Origin: CAWFZT01 sp963820415
GTDB taxonomy: Bacteria; Chloroflexota; Anaerolineae; Anaerolineales; Anaerolineaceae
NCBI GenBank assembly: GCA_963820415.1
Contig: CAWFZT010000008.1
Span: forward strand, 558,001 to 622,000
Direction of reading: 5' to 3'
Length of the DNA: 64,000 nt
Shown here: positions 8,121-15,197 of the stretch, piece by piece
Layout of the letters: each line of letters opens with the position of its first letter
Numbering within the stretch: position 1 is the stretch's first letter
Notes under the pieces: model-generated
Told to the model about the DNA's origin: nothing
Seen by the model: the letters and a program-made list of their open reading frames with translations, nothing else
Databases searched by the model: none
Program-made: the position numbers and the translations under genes

Positions 8121-9050
8121 TTACTTTTTCTTTAGACTGTCGAACAGGCTACTTATATCCAATCTTTCTCCCAGGGCCAGGTCAGCCTCATCCGGATAGA
8201 ATTTACCGAAGCCACTTTCCGGATATAGGGTCACTTCACCGAAGATAATTTTGTCCTGGACATCATACAGGTCGATCCGTGCAAATAACAGCCCTTCAGA
8301 AAGTTTCTGGGCAATCTCCAACATTTCACCCAGGCGGGCGGGCTTTGGAATGTTCTGGACGCCTATTGGATATCTTTTACGCCAGGGTAATAAGTTCCAA
8401 TCCAAATCATAATAATTGAGGGTGAGATCCGTGTAGCGCTCGCGGGCCACCAGAACGGTACTTGGCTTGCCATTGAAACAAGTAATTTTGTAGTCGCTCA
8501 GGGATGTGCCAGCGCCACGGTCACCGTGCAAATATTTTTCGACGATGATTCTGGGTCTGACCTGTTTATAGGCCCATTCCCGTGTGTGATAATAATAATT
8601 TTCCTTCAGCCAACCCCGCAGTTTAATCCGCTCGGCATCCCACTTCAGCTTGTTTTTATCCGGGCAGATAATATTCCAGCGCGAGCCGTGGGTCATTTTA
8701 ATCACGAAAGCATCCGGCAGTTGGTCAAGCTTTAGATCCTCGACCCTTTCGTATACTCCATACAACTGGTTAAGGATATGCTCAAAGCCTTTTTCTTTCA
8801 CATACTGCCTGACCTCGTATTTATCGGCCAGCCTGGACAGTCCGGTTGGGTGATTGTACAATTTTAAGTATTGAATTTTTTCGTTGAATGTCCTCGGATG
8901 GTTTAAATCAATCTCTCGACCAAACATCCGTCGATAGCGCCTTTTTATAAATTGTTCGTCGGAAACGAGCGCCGCCAGGACCCTGTAGTACCCCACCTTG
9001 ATCCAACTTTTTACCCAGACTGGCGTCTTATCCGTAACGAAATTTTGCAT
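8121..9050 (-). CDS. TupA-like ATP-grasp protein, copy 4 by position
   Basis: 309 residues. Family motifs are intact: VIKMTHGSRWNIICPDK, RIIVEKYLHGDRGAG, SDYKITCFNGKPS and ARIDLYDVQDKIIFGEVTLY. With copies 5 and 6 it has the Arg-rich KRRYRR segment near residue 38. Its last 150 bases differ at only about one position from those of copy 6 although copy 5 lies between them, a clear sign of gene conversion. Function as for the other copies: ATP-dependent ligation in surface-polymer synthesis, inferred from the family. Confidence 0.85.
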   Translation of the reverse strand: MQNFVTDKTPVWVKSWIKVGYYRVLAALVSDEQFIKRRYRRMFGREIDLNHPRTFNEKIQYLKLYNHPTGLSRLADKYEVRQYVKEKGFEHILNQLYGVYERVEDLKLDQLPDAFVIKMTHGSRWNIICPDKNKLKWDAERIKLRGWLKENYYYHTREWAYKQVRPRIIVEKYLHGDRGAGTSLSDYKITCFNGKPSTVLVARERYTDLTLNYYDLDWNLLPWRKRYPIGVQNIPKPARLGEMLEIAQKLSEGLLFARIDLYDVQDKIIFGEVTLYPESGFGKFYPDEADLALGERLDISSLFDSLKKK

Positions 9051-9053
9051 GGC

Positions 9054-9983
9054 TTACTTTTCCTTTAGACTGTCGATCAGCCCGCTGAGATCTAATTTCC
9101 CTCCCAGCGCCAAGTCAGCTCCATCCGGATAAAATTTACTGAAACCGCTTGCTGGGGACAGCGTGACTTCCCCAAAGATGATTTTTTCCTGGACATCATA
9201 CAGGTCGATGCGCGCAAAAATCAGCCCCTCGGAAAGTTTCCGGGCAATCTCCAGCATTTCACCCAGCCGGGAGGGCTTTGGAATGTTCCGGTCAGCATTT
9301 TTAAATTTTCTGCGCCAGGGTAATAAATTCCATTCTACATCATAAAAATTAACCCTGAGGTCCGTAGAACGGTCGAGAGCCACCAGAATGGTACCCGGCT
9401 TCCCATTGAAACAAAAAAATTGGTATTCGCTCAGGGACGTTCCGACACCATGGTCGCCATCCAAATATTTTTCAACAATGATTCTCGGTCTGACATTTTT
9501 ATAGACCCATTCCCGTGTGTGGAAATAAAAATTTTCCTTCTGCCAACCCAGCAGTTTAATCTGCTCGGAATCCCACTTCAGCTTGCTTTTATCCGGGCAG
9601 ATAATATTCCAGTTTGAACCGTGGTTCATTTTAATTACAAAAGCATCCGGCAGTTGGTCAAACTGTAGATCTTCAACCTGATCATACACCCCGTATAACT
9701 GGTTGAGAATATACTCCAGGCCCTTTTCTTTCACATACTGCCTGACTTCAAATTTATCGACCAGCCTGTATAAGTCCTCTCGGTGATAGTTCAATTTTAA
9801 GTATTGAATTTTTTCGTTGAATGTTCTGGGATTATTTAAATCAATCTCCTGCCCAAACGACCGTCGATAGCGTCTTTTTATAAATTGTTCGTCGGAAACG
9901 AGCGCCGCCAGGATCCTGTAATACCGCACCTTGATCCAGCTTTTTACCCAGATTGGCGCCTTTTCAATCACGAAGTTTTGCAT
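9054..9983 (-). CDS. TupA-like ATP-grasp protein, copy 5 by position
   Basis: 309 residues. The ATP-binding segment reads VIKMNHGSNWNIICPDK, with Asn where every other copy has Thr, and its middle is otherwise more divergent (YHREDLYRLVDKFEVRQ). RIIVEKYLDGDHGVG, SEYQFFCFNGKPG and ARIDLYDVQEKIIFGEVTLS are present, so the fold and probably activity are kept. The spread of changes in the central region compared with the fixed ends suggests altered substrate or partner choice among the copies, which remains an inference. Confidence 0.85.
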   Translation of the reverse strand: MQNFVIEKAPIWVKSWIKVRYYRILAALVSDEQFIKRRYRRSFGQEIDLNNPRTFNEKIQYLKLNYHREDLYRLVDKFEVRQYVKEKGLEYILNQLYGVYDQVEDLQFDQLPDAFVIKMNHGSNWNIICPDKSKLKWDSEQIKLLGWQKENFYFHTREWVYKNVRPRIIVEKYLDGDHGVGTSLSEYQFFCFNGKPGTILVALDRSTDLRVNFYDVEWNLLPWRRKFKNADRNIPKPSRLGEMLEIARKLSEGLIFARIDLYDVQEKIIFGEVTLSPASGFSKFYPDGADLALGGKLDLSGLIDSLKEK

Positions 9984-9986
9984 GGC

Positions 9987-10916
9987 TTACTTTTTCTTTA
10001 GACTGTCGAACAGGCTACTTATATCCAATTTTTCTCCCAGGGCCAGGTCAGCCTCATCCGGATAGAATTTACCGAAGCCACTTTCCGGATATAGGGTCAC
10101 TTCACCGAAGATAATTTTGTCCTGGACATCATACAGGTCAATGCGTGCAAAGAATAGCCCCTCAGAAAGTTTCCGGGCAACCTCCAGCATTTCACCCAGG
10201 CGCCCGGGTTTTGGAATGTTCACGCTGGCATTTGGAGATTTTCTACGCCAGGGCATTAAATTCCATTCCAAATCATAAAAATTAACCCGGAGGTCCGTAA
10301 AACGGTCGCGAGCCAGCAGAATGGTAACCGGCTTCCCGTTGAAACAATAAAATTTGTATTCGCTTAGGGATGTTCCGGCACCATGGTCGCCGTCCAAATA
10401 TTTTTCGACGATTATTCTGGGTTTGACCTGTTTATAGGCCCATTCCCGTGTGTGGAAATAAAAATTTTCCTTCTGCCAACCCCGCAGTTTAGTCAGCGCT
10501 TCATCCCGCTTCAGCTTGGCTTTATCCGGGCAGATAATATTCCAGTCTGAACCATGGGTCATTTTAATCACGAAAGCATCCGGCAGTTGGTCAAGCTTTA
10601 GATCCCCAACCCACTCGTACACCCCATACAACTGGTTGAGAATATGCTCAAAGCCTTTTTCTTTCACATACTGCCTGACCTCGTATTTATCGGCCAGCCT
10701 GGACAGTCCAGTTGGGCGATTGTACAATTTTAAGTATTGAATTTTTTCGTTGAATGTCCTGGGATTGTTTAGATCAATTTCCCGTCCAAACGACCGTCGA
10801 TAGCGCCTCTTTATAAATTGTTCGTCGGAAAAGAACGCCGCCAGGATCCTGTAGTACCACACCTTGATCCAGCTTTTTACTCCGACCTCCACCCTTTGTG
10901 TCACAAAGCTCTGCAT
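9987..10916 (-). CDS. TupA-like ATP-grasp protein, copy 6 by position (first in operon)
   Basis: 309 residues; the first ATP-grasp gene to be transcribed, three bases behind the LysM gene with the shared TAAGCCATG junction. Motifs are VIKMTHGSDWNIICPDK, RIIVEKYLDGDHGAG, SEYKFYCFNGKPV and ARIDLYDVQDKIIFGEVTLY. The N-terminus is the most distinct of the set (MQSFVTQRVEVGVKSW). The C-terminal third is nearly identical to copy 4. No ribosome binding site precedes the ATG, so it probably depends on ribosomes ending at the LysM stop. Confidence 0.85.
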   Translation of the reverse strand: MQSFVTQRVEVGVKSWIKVWYYRILAAFFSDEQFIKRRYRRSFGREIDLNNPRTFNEKIQYLKLYNRPTGLSRLADKYEVRQYVKEKGFEHILNQLYGVYEWVGDLKLDQLPDAFVIKMTHGSDWNIICPDKAKLKRDEALTKLRGWQKENFYFHTREWAYKQVKPRIIVEKYLDGDHGAGTSLSEYKFYCFNGKPVTILLARDRFTDLRVNFYDLEWNLMPWRRKSPNASVNIPKPGRLGEMLEVARKLSEGLFFARIDLYDVQDKIIFGEVTLYPESGFGKFYPDEADLALGEKLDISSLFDSLKKK

Positions 10917-10919
10917 GGC

Positions 10920-11588
10920 TTACTTTTTTCTTAAGCTGCTGATCACCACTGCCAGCAGCCCCAGCACGCACACTGTCACCAGGCCGATCCCCAGCGCATG
11001 CCGGTTGGAGGATTCGAACGCCGGCAGGTCGGGCAAGACCACTTTCTGCACGGTAGGAGCAGGGGTGCGGGTCGGGGCAAACGGGCGCATGGGCGTGCGG
11101 GCTGTTTTGGTAAAGGTGGGCGAACTCGTCACCGGGAAGGGTGTGTCGGTCACCGTGGGAGAAAGGGTGGGCAGTGAAGTCCCCCTGACGATGATCTTTT
11201 GGCCGACAAAAATGACCGGGTTGGTGGGCGACAACTGCTTATTCAGCTTGACCAGATCGGCGATCTTGACTCCGTAGGCAATCGCAATCGCCCACAGGCT
11301 CTGACCCGGCTGGACGACATGCACCATGCTCCCGTCCGGCATGGGGGTCACCGTGATGACCGCCATGATGACCGCCGGAGTAGGTGAAGGGGATGCCGCT
11401 TGCTGGGCTACCTGTCCGGCATTGCCGGCCTGGCCAGCCTGTCCGGCGCGGCCGGCTTGCCTGGCGGCCACCAACTCAACCGGCTCAGAGCCAATCTCCG
11501 TACCAGCCTGGACGGGCTCTACTACCATCCCCGCAATCAGTAAAAATAGAATGATCCAAATTGTAAAGAGGGAAAAGTAACGGCGCAT
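10920..11588 (-). CDS. LysM-domain cell-wall-binding membrane protein
   Basis: 222 residues. An N-terminal signal or anchor helix (about 8-24) is followed by a Gly/Ala/Gln repeat (about 45-60), a single LysM domain (about 89-136: HVVQPGQSLWAIAIAYGV, then LNKQL and VGQKIIV), a Thr/Pro-rich stretch and a C-terminal membrane helix (about 198-217) with the basic tail SLRKK. LysM binds N-acetylglucosamine polymers such as peptidoglycan, so it probably spans from membrane to wall. It heads the operon of six ATP-grasp genes, which suggests that they act on the wall or an attached polymer. A TATAAT lies nine bases before the ATG, inside a perfect inverted repeat. Confidence 0.82.
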   Translation of the reverse strand: MRRYFSLFTIWIILFLLIAGMVVEPVQAGTEIGSEPVELVAARQAGRAGQAGQAGNAGQVAQQAASPSPTPAVIMAVITVTPMPDGSMVHVVQPGQSLWAIAIAYGVKIADLVKLNKQLSPTNPVIFVGQKIIVRGTSLPTLSPTVTDTPFPVTSSPTFTKTARTPMRPFAPTRTPAPTVQKVVLPDLPAFESSNRHALGIGLVTVCVLGLLAVVISSLRKK

Positions 11589-11615
11589 CGTCTTATGATT
11601 ATAACCGATGCGCCG
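11581..11615 (-). promoter_or_regulatory. Promoter with palindromic operator of the LysM/ATP-grasp operon
   Basis: On the minus strand TATAAT (11603-11598) lies nine bases before the ATG at 11588. It is enclosed by a perfect 10-base inverted repeat, CGGCGCATCG at 11581-11590 and CGATGCGCCG at 11606-11615, with 15 bases between. One arm covers the start codon and the other touches the upstream edge of the -10 box, a natural place for a repressor. A -35 box is not evident. Confidence 0.5.
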
Positions 11616-11650
11616 CTCGAATTACCCTGCCAGCTCAGACACGCTCGCCT

Positions 11651-12064
11651 TCAGACAATCCTTTCGCCCGGGGCGCGCCCCATATCTTCAGCCGCTACCA
11701 GAAAATCGGTGGCTGAGATCATTCCGACCAGGTTGCCCTCATCATCTACCACCGGCAGGTGGTGGATATGGTCCTTGTGCATCAAGACCGCACATTCCTT
11801 GAGGGCCATCCTGGTGTTTACCGTAATCAGGGGGCTATTCATGATTTCGCGCACCAAAACATGCGCTGGATTGCGCTCCTGGGCGACAATCTTATCGCTG
11901 ATATCTGTTGAAGTAACGATGCCATAGTCAGGATTGGTTTCCGTCCTGTTCACAATCAGGCTGTGGATATAGCGCCGGCGCATGACCGCCAGGGCCTCAG
12001 AAACGGAGCTATCCGGGTCAATAAATACTACCAGGTCCATCATCCAATCACGTACGAGCTGCAT
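11651..12064 (-). CDS. CBS-domain pair protein
   Basis: 137 residues made of two CBS motifs (about 8-60 and 75-128), with segments such as LVVFIDPDSSVSEALAVM, SLIVNRT and HHLPVVDDEGNLVGMISATD. Stand-alone CBS pairs bind adenine nucleotides and act as regulatory modules; the partner is unknown here. The ATG at 12064 is chosen because GGAG lies six bases before it; an in-frame start seven codons upstream has none. It stands alone, followed after 62 bases by the LysM operon promoter region. A copy of the palindromic repeat lies just upstream and could hold its promoter. Confidence 0.85.
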   Translation of the reverse strand: MQLVRDWMMDLVVFIDPDSSVSEALAVMRRRYIHSLIVNRTETNPDYGIVTSTDISDKIVAQERNPAHVLVREIMNSPLITVNTRMALKECAVLMHKDHIHHLPVVDDEGNLVGMISATDFLVAAEDMGRAPGERIV

Positions 12065-12103
12065 GTTGACTCCTTTCCCAATCAAGCCCTCTTCTTGGTT
12101 CTC

Positions 12104-12141
12104 TGGGAATTACCGTGGTGACATTCCATGGTAAATCCCAA
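12104..12141. repeat. Palindromic element, copy B (short form)
   Basis: On the minus strand it begins TTGGGATTTACCATGGAA and ends TCACCACGGTAATTCCCA, the same outer ends as copy A at 284-379 with only a few changes, but without the central hairpin. The two arms pair with two mismatches. Confidence 0.65.
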
Positions 12142-12259
12142 TGAACCCTCTTTTTATCAGTATAACAAGCTAAGATTAAAAAACAAGGAGATATTGGCGC
12201 TGTTTCAGGGGCAAGCGCGGCTATCCAGCAGCCGCCTTTCCGAAAGCGCGATTGCCCGA

Positions 12260-12856
12260 TTAAAGCAATTTCTCGATATCTTTCCAAAGTTCAGGCAAGT
12301 CCAGCGCCTCACCAAACTGCTCTACCCAGAACCGGATGCGCTCGGTATCCAAATCGGGGTGGTTGTCGGCGATTGCCTGAATATCTCCCAGGTCTTTCTG
12401 CCGGTGGGCGATAGCTTTCATGACAATTAAATCTTCTGGGGTTGGCAATCGTAATTTTATCGCACCAATTTCGACGATTTTACTTCGCTCCACCATTTCA
12501 ACTTCAAAGGGGAGCGTGCCCAGGGAAATATCGATATCTGTTCCGCTGGCATGGTGCCGCAATAACAGCATCCGGCTTTTCCGAGCGAAAGCAACCGGGT
12601 CAGAAATTCGTGGCTCGATCCCATATTTGGCTGCTTCGGTAAGAAGTTTGGGGATTTCTTCTAGACTTAACAAGAAAACAGCATCCAGGTCGACTGTAAA
12701 TCGAGGAATACCTAATAGGCTGGCTGCCACGCCGCCAATGATTACTCCCCGGTCATTGAACTGTGAGAGCAGACTTTGCAAAGCCTGAATTGGGGCTAAA
12801 AAAGGGGTGGCGCTTTCGGATGCTGGCTGGCTGCTTTTTCTTTTAGCTTTGCCCAT
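12260..12856 (-). CDS. Nucleotidyltransferase, AbiEii/MNT-like
   Basis: 198 residues. The nucleotidyltransferase signature is clear: GVIIGGVAASLLG near residue 38, then RFTVDLDAVF with the metal-binding acidic pair, and a third acidic position in SGTDIDISLG near residue 107. The second half (LRLPTPEDLIVMKAIAHRQKD) is the helical part seen in AbiEii-type and related stand-alone transferases. These can be toxins that modify tRNA or proteins, or unrelated transferases. It overlaps by 61 bases the start of its downstream neighbour's frame, the 81-codon gene read just before it, so the pair is a translationally linked two-gene unit. Confidence 0.75.
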   Translation of the reverse strand: MGKAKRKSSQPASESATPFLAPIQALQSLLSQFNDRGVIIGGVAASLLGIPRFTVDLDAVFLLSLEEIPKLLTEAAKYGIEPRISDPVAFARKSRMLLLRHHASGTDIDISLGTLPFEVEMVERSKIVEIGAIKLRLPTPEDLIVMKAIAHRQKDLGDIQAIADNHPDLDTERIRFWVEQFGEALDLPELWKDIEKLL

Positions 12857-13041
12857 CGTTCAATTACTCCTGCTTCGCTAAGATCTTCTCGCAGTAATCC
12901 CAAACCTCTCGCCATAGCATAAGCGCTGTTTAATTGCCGCCAGCGCAATTCAAGTGAAGCCACCCTCCGCTCCTCCCTAATGAGAGCTTCTACCTCATCC
13001 CAGCCAGCCTGATAAGCTTTTAAATCATCTTTCAGTGTCAT
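12796..13041 (-). CDS. Small partner protein of the nucleotidyltransferase
   Basis: 81 residues, predicted helical and rich in Glu, Arg and Lys (AYQAGWDEVEALIREERR), with no family I recognise. The ATG at 13041 is chosen because a TATAAT ends exactly six bases before it, giving a leaderless transcript, and because the longer open frame upstream runs into the neighbouring operon. Its end overlaps the nucleotidyltransferase start by 61 bases. Size, order and overlap resemble an antitoxin placed before its toxin, but that role is an inference. Confidence 0.6.
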   Translation of the reverse strand: MTLKDDLKAYQAGWDEVEALIREERRVASLELRWRQLNSAYAMARGLGLLREDLSEAGVIERWAKLKEKAASQHPKAPPLF

Positions 13042-13047
13042 TGAACC

Positions 13048-13053
13048 ATTATA
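13048..13053 (-). promoter_or_regulatory. -10 box of leaderless transcript
   Basis: TATAAT on the minus strand is followed by six bases and then the ATG at 13041. The same TATAAT-N6-start spacing occurs twice more at 49789-49810. Confidence 0.6.
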
Positions 13054-13160
13054 GCATGGCGATTTATAAAAATTATCTGTGGCTGCTTGCCTGTGCTCCA
13101 ACGGAGGCTGGGCGGTCGTACCCCGCTTTCGCCAGAGCGCTAAGGTAATTTTTACCATCT

Positions 13161-15197
13161 TTAATGGCAAGCGCGGATATCCAGCAACTGGCGCGTCTCG
13201 TGCATGGAATTTTCGTATGCCTGGACGACCTTCACACACGGGCTGTTAAGCCGGTCGCGCGAGGCAAAATCCAGGTCGCCCCAATACAGGTTGTCAAGGT
13301 AGACATAATCGAACCCGGCTGCCTTTAACTTAACCGGGTCCGGCGCTGCCGCAAGCTGCTTCCAGGCCGGTTTTTCTTCGAACCAGGTCAGCGAAGAATT
13401 AGTCGCCCGTCCAAACACAGTTGGAGCGCGTGAAGGGCTTGGGTCGAAGATCAGCGCCCCCGGTTCGAGCTTATCCCAATAGTATTTGAACATGCGCCCA
13501 TCCAACTCGTTCAAGAAATACGACTCGACCGGTTTGGGGATGGCGATCATTTCCACGGCAAACAGCACCAGGCCGCTCAACATGGTCATCCCCAGCAGCA
13601 TGCCTGCCAGATTTTTCAACACTTGCGCCCGGTGTTGCACCCAATTCCACCCCAGCGGGATGCAGTAAACCAGGCACAGGTTGACGAAGGTATACAGGCG
13701 TGAGGTATTGCGCACTCCCGTAGAACCTGAATACTGGACGAACAGCATCCCCAGCGATAGCACACCGGATAGGATGAAAGAAGCTTCGTACCAGCGCCCA
13801 CTGCGAAAGGCTTTCATACCCCACAGGCACACCAGCGGCAAAACCAGCAGCAGCGGTCCCAGCTCAGCCAGGGCGGCGATTAACTGGTACCCATTCAACA
13901 GCGACAGCACTCCCAGGTGCGAAGAGACGACTGACGGCGTAAGCGCCAACTGAAAGCCGATGGTCTGATAGGATACCTGCGACTGTCCGTAGACGATATT
14001 TTGCAGCCAGTTGCGGGCGAGATCGGTGAAAGCCCCGCCTTCCAGCAGCGAAAGCAGGTTGCCGGCCACCACCACTCCCCACCAGGCCATGAACGCCGAC
14101 GGCAGGCGCAGGGTCTTATTTTTTACCGCATACACGAGGGTGATGATCACCCAGGCCGCCAGGCTGAGCGCCAGGCCCGTCTCCGACAGCAGGCCAGAGG
14201 AAGCCACCAGGAATACCGATACCAACCCACCGCGCCAGCCGCGCCAGCGGTTGAAGGTCAGCAGCAGCGCCAGCAGGGGTACATAGATCATCAGGCCAGT
14301 CGCCCCGTTGAAGGCCACCACCCCCGGGTTGAGTATCCCGTTCGAAAAAGCAAAGGGGAAAGGAAAAGGCCCTCCTCCGTCCATGCCCCAACTGCGCAGC
14401 AGTGCGCTGGCCAGGTCGGCGCCGCTGGTCGAACCGCTGCCAATCATCTGCACCGCCTGCGAAATGTGGTTTAAGAAATCCGGGGGCAAGAATAACAGCA
14501 GCCAGCGCGTGCCCGTGCTAAAAGCCAGGGCCGCCCCGCCCAGCAGACCCGCCAGCCGGCTGCGGGTCAGGCGCTGTACCCAGATAGCCGCCAGCAGCAC
14601 CGCCAGCCCCAGGGAAAGCGCCCGCGCAAAATCCAGGGAAACCCAGGGGAAAAGATCTCCCAGCCGCACGACCTGCGCCGCCACCAGCAGCAGGAAGTAA
14701 TGATAGCCATACGGCACACTGGGATCCAGACTGAAATGCGGCGGAACGTCCCCGGTCGCCATCAACGAGACCGTGGGCAAGTGGGCGTAATCGTCGAAGA
14801 TCGCCATTCCCCGCCCGATGGCGTAAAAGAGCGCCACCAGGGCCAGGAAGGCCAGCCACTGCCCCGGCATAATCGCTAAGCTCCGCAGTGAGAACAATGA
14901 ACGTAGCGAGCGCCGTCCTACACGCCCTCCGTGCCCTCCGGGCAGGGCAAAGGCCAGCCCAATGATGAAAACCAGGGCCACCCCAATCCAGCAGGCCAGC
15001 CCAAAAGGCAGCGTAAAAGCCAGAAAATTGACCAGCAAATCTTCCATCACCAGGCCTATCGCCAGCCCGACGAAGGCCTGCTCGTTGGAGCGCAGATTGA
15101 AAGCCCTGCGGGCAATCCACATCCCACCCAGGCTCCACAGCGCTGCCCAGCCCACCAGTGAAACGATCTGCCCCAGGTTGCGCATCAAAAAGCTCAC
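13161..15197 (-). CDS. Polytopic membrane protein, GT-C-like (glycan operon)
   Basis: 678 residues with about 12-14 hydrophobic helices over the first 560 residues, followed by a soluble C-terminal domain that includes LKAAGFDYVYLDNLYWGD. This layout, many helices and a short extracytoplasmic end, is that of GT-C-type glycosyltransferases and related lipid-linked sugar proteins, but I cannot name a family. The start is the GTG at 15197, whose GTGA overlaps the stop of the previous gene. It is the last gene of the minus-strand glycan operon that begins at 24455. Confidence 0.65.
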   Translation of the reverse strand: MSFLMRNLGQIVSLVGWAALWSLGGMWIARRAFNLRSNEQAFVGLAIGLVMEDLLVNFLAFTLPFGLACWIGVALVFIIGLAFALPGGHGGRVGRRSLRSLFSLRSLAIMPGQWLAFLALVALFYAIGRGMAIFDDYAHLPTVSLMATGDVPPHFSLDPSVPYGYHYFLLLVAAQVVRLGDLFPWVSLDFARALSLGLAVLLAAIWVQRLTRSRLAGLLGGAALAFSTGTRWLLLFLPPDFLNHISQAVQMIGSGSTSGADLASALLRSWGMDGGGPFPFPFAFSNGILNPGVVAFNGATGLMIYVPLLALLLTFNRWRGWRGGLVSVFLVASSGLLSETGLALSLAAWVIITLVYAVKNKTLRLPSAFMAWWGVVVAGNLLSLLEGGAFTDLARNWLQNIVYGQSQVSYQTIGFQLALTPSVVSSHLGVLSLLNGYQLIAALAELGPLLLVLPLVCLWGMKAFRSGRWYEASFILSGVLSLGMLFVQYSGSTGVRNTSRLYTFVNLCLVYCIPLGWNWVQHRAQVLKNLAGMLLGMTMLSGLVLFAVEMIAIPKPVESYFLNELDGRMFKYYWDKLEPGALIFDPSPSRAPTVFGRATNSSLTWFEEKPAWKQLAAAPDPVKLKAAGFDYVYLDNLYWGDLDFASRDRLNSPCVKVVQAYENSMHETRQLLDIRACH

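Larger units (their letters stand above)
5321..10919 (-). repeat. Tandem array of six paralogous ATP-grasp genes (about 933-base unit)
   Basis: Six copies of one gene lie head to tail on the minus strand. Unit starts measured at the stop codons are 5321, 6254, 7187, 8121, 9054 and 9987, so the step is 933 bases every time except one 934-base step caused by an extra base in the third copy by position. Every junction, including that with the LysM gene upstream, reads TAA-GCC-ATG or TAA-GCT-ATG. The copies are diverged but show blocks of near identity between non-adjacent members, which points to repeated duplication with gene conversion. Confidence 0.9.

Noticed and set aside
5321..10919. The tandem array as a CRISPR or simple DNA repeat
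   Set aside because: The period is one complete gene with conserved protein motifs; there is no short repeat-spacer pattern anywhere in the window.
13041..13239. N-terminal extension of the small partner protein to 13239
   Set aside because: It overlaps the end of the membrane-protein gene, has no motif, and the ATG at 13041 has a precisely placed -10 box.
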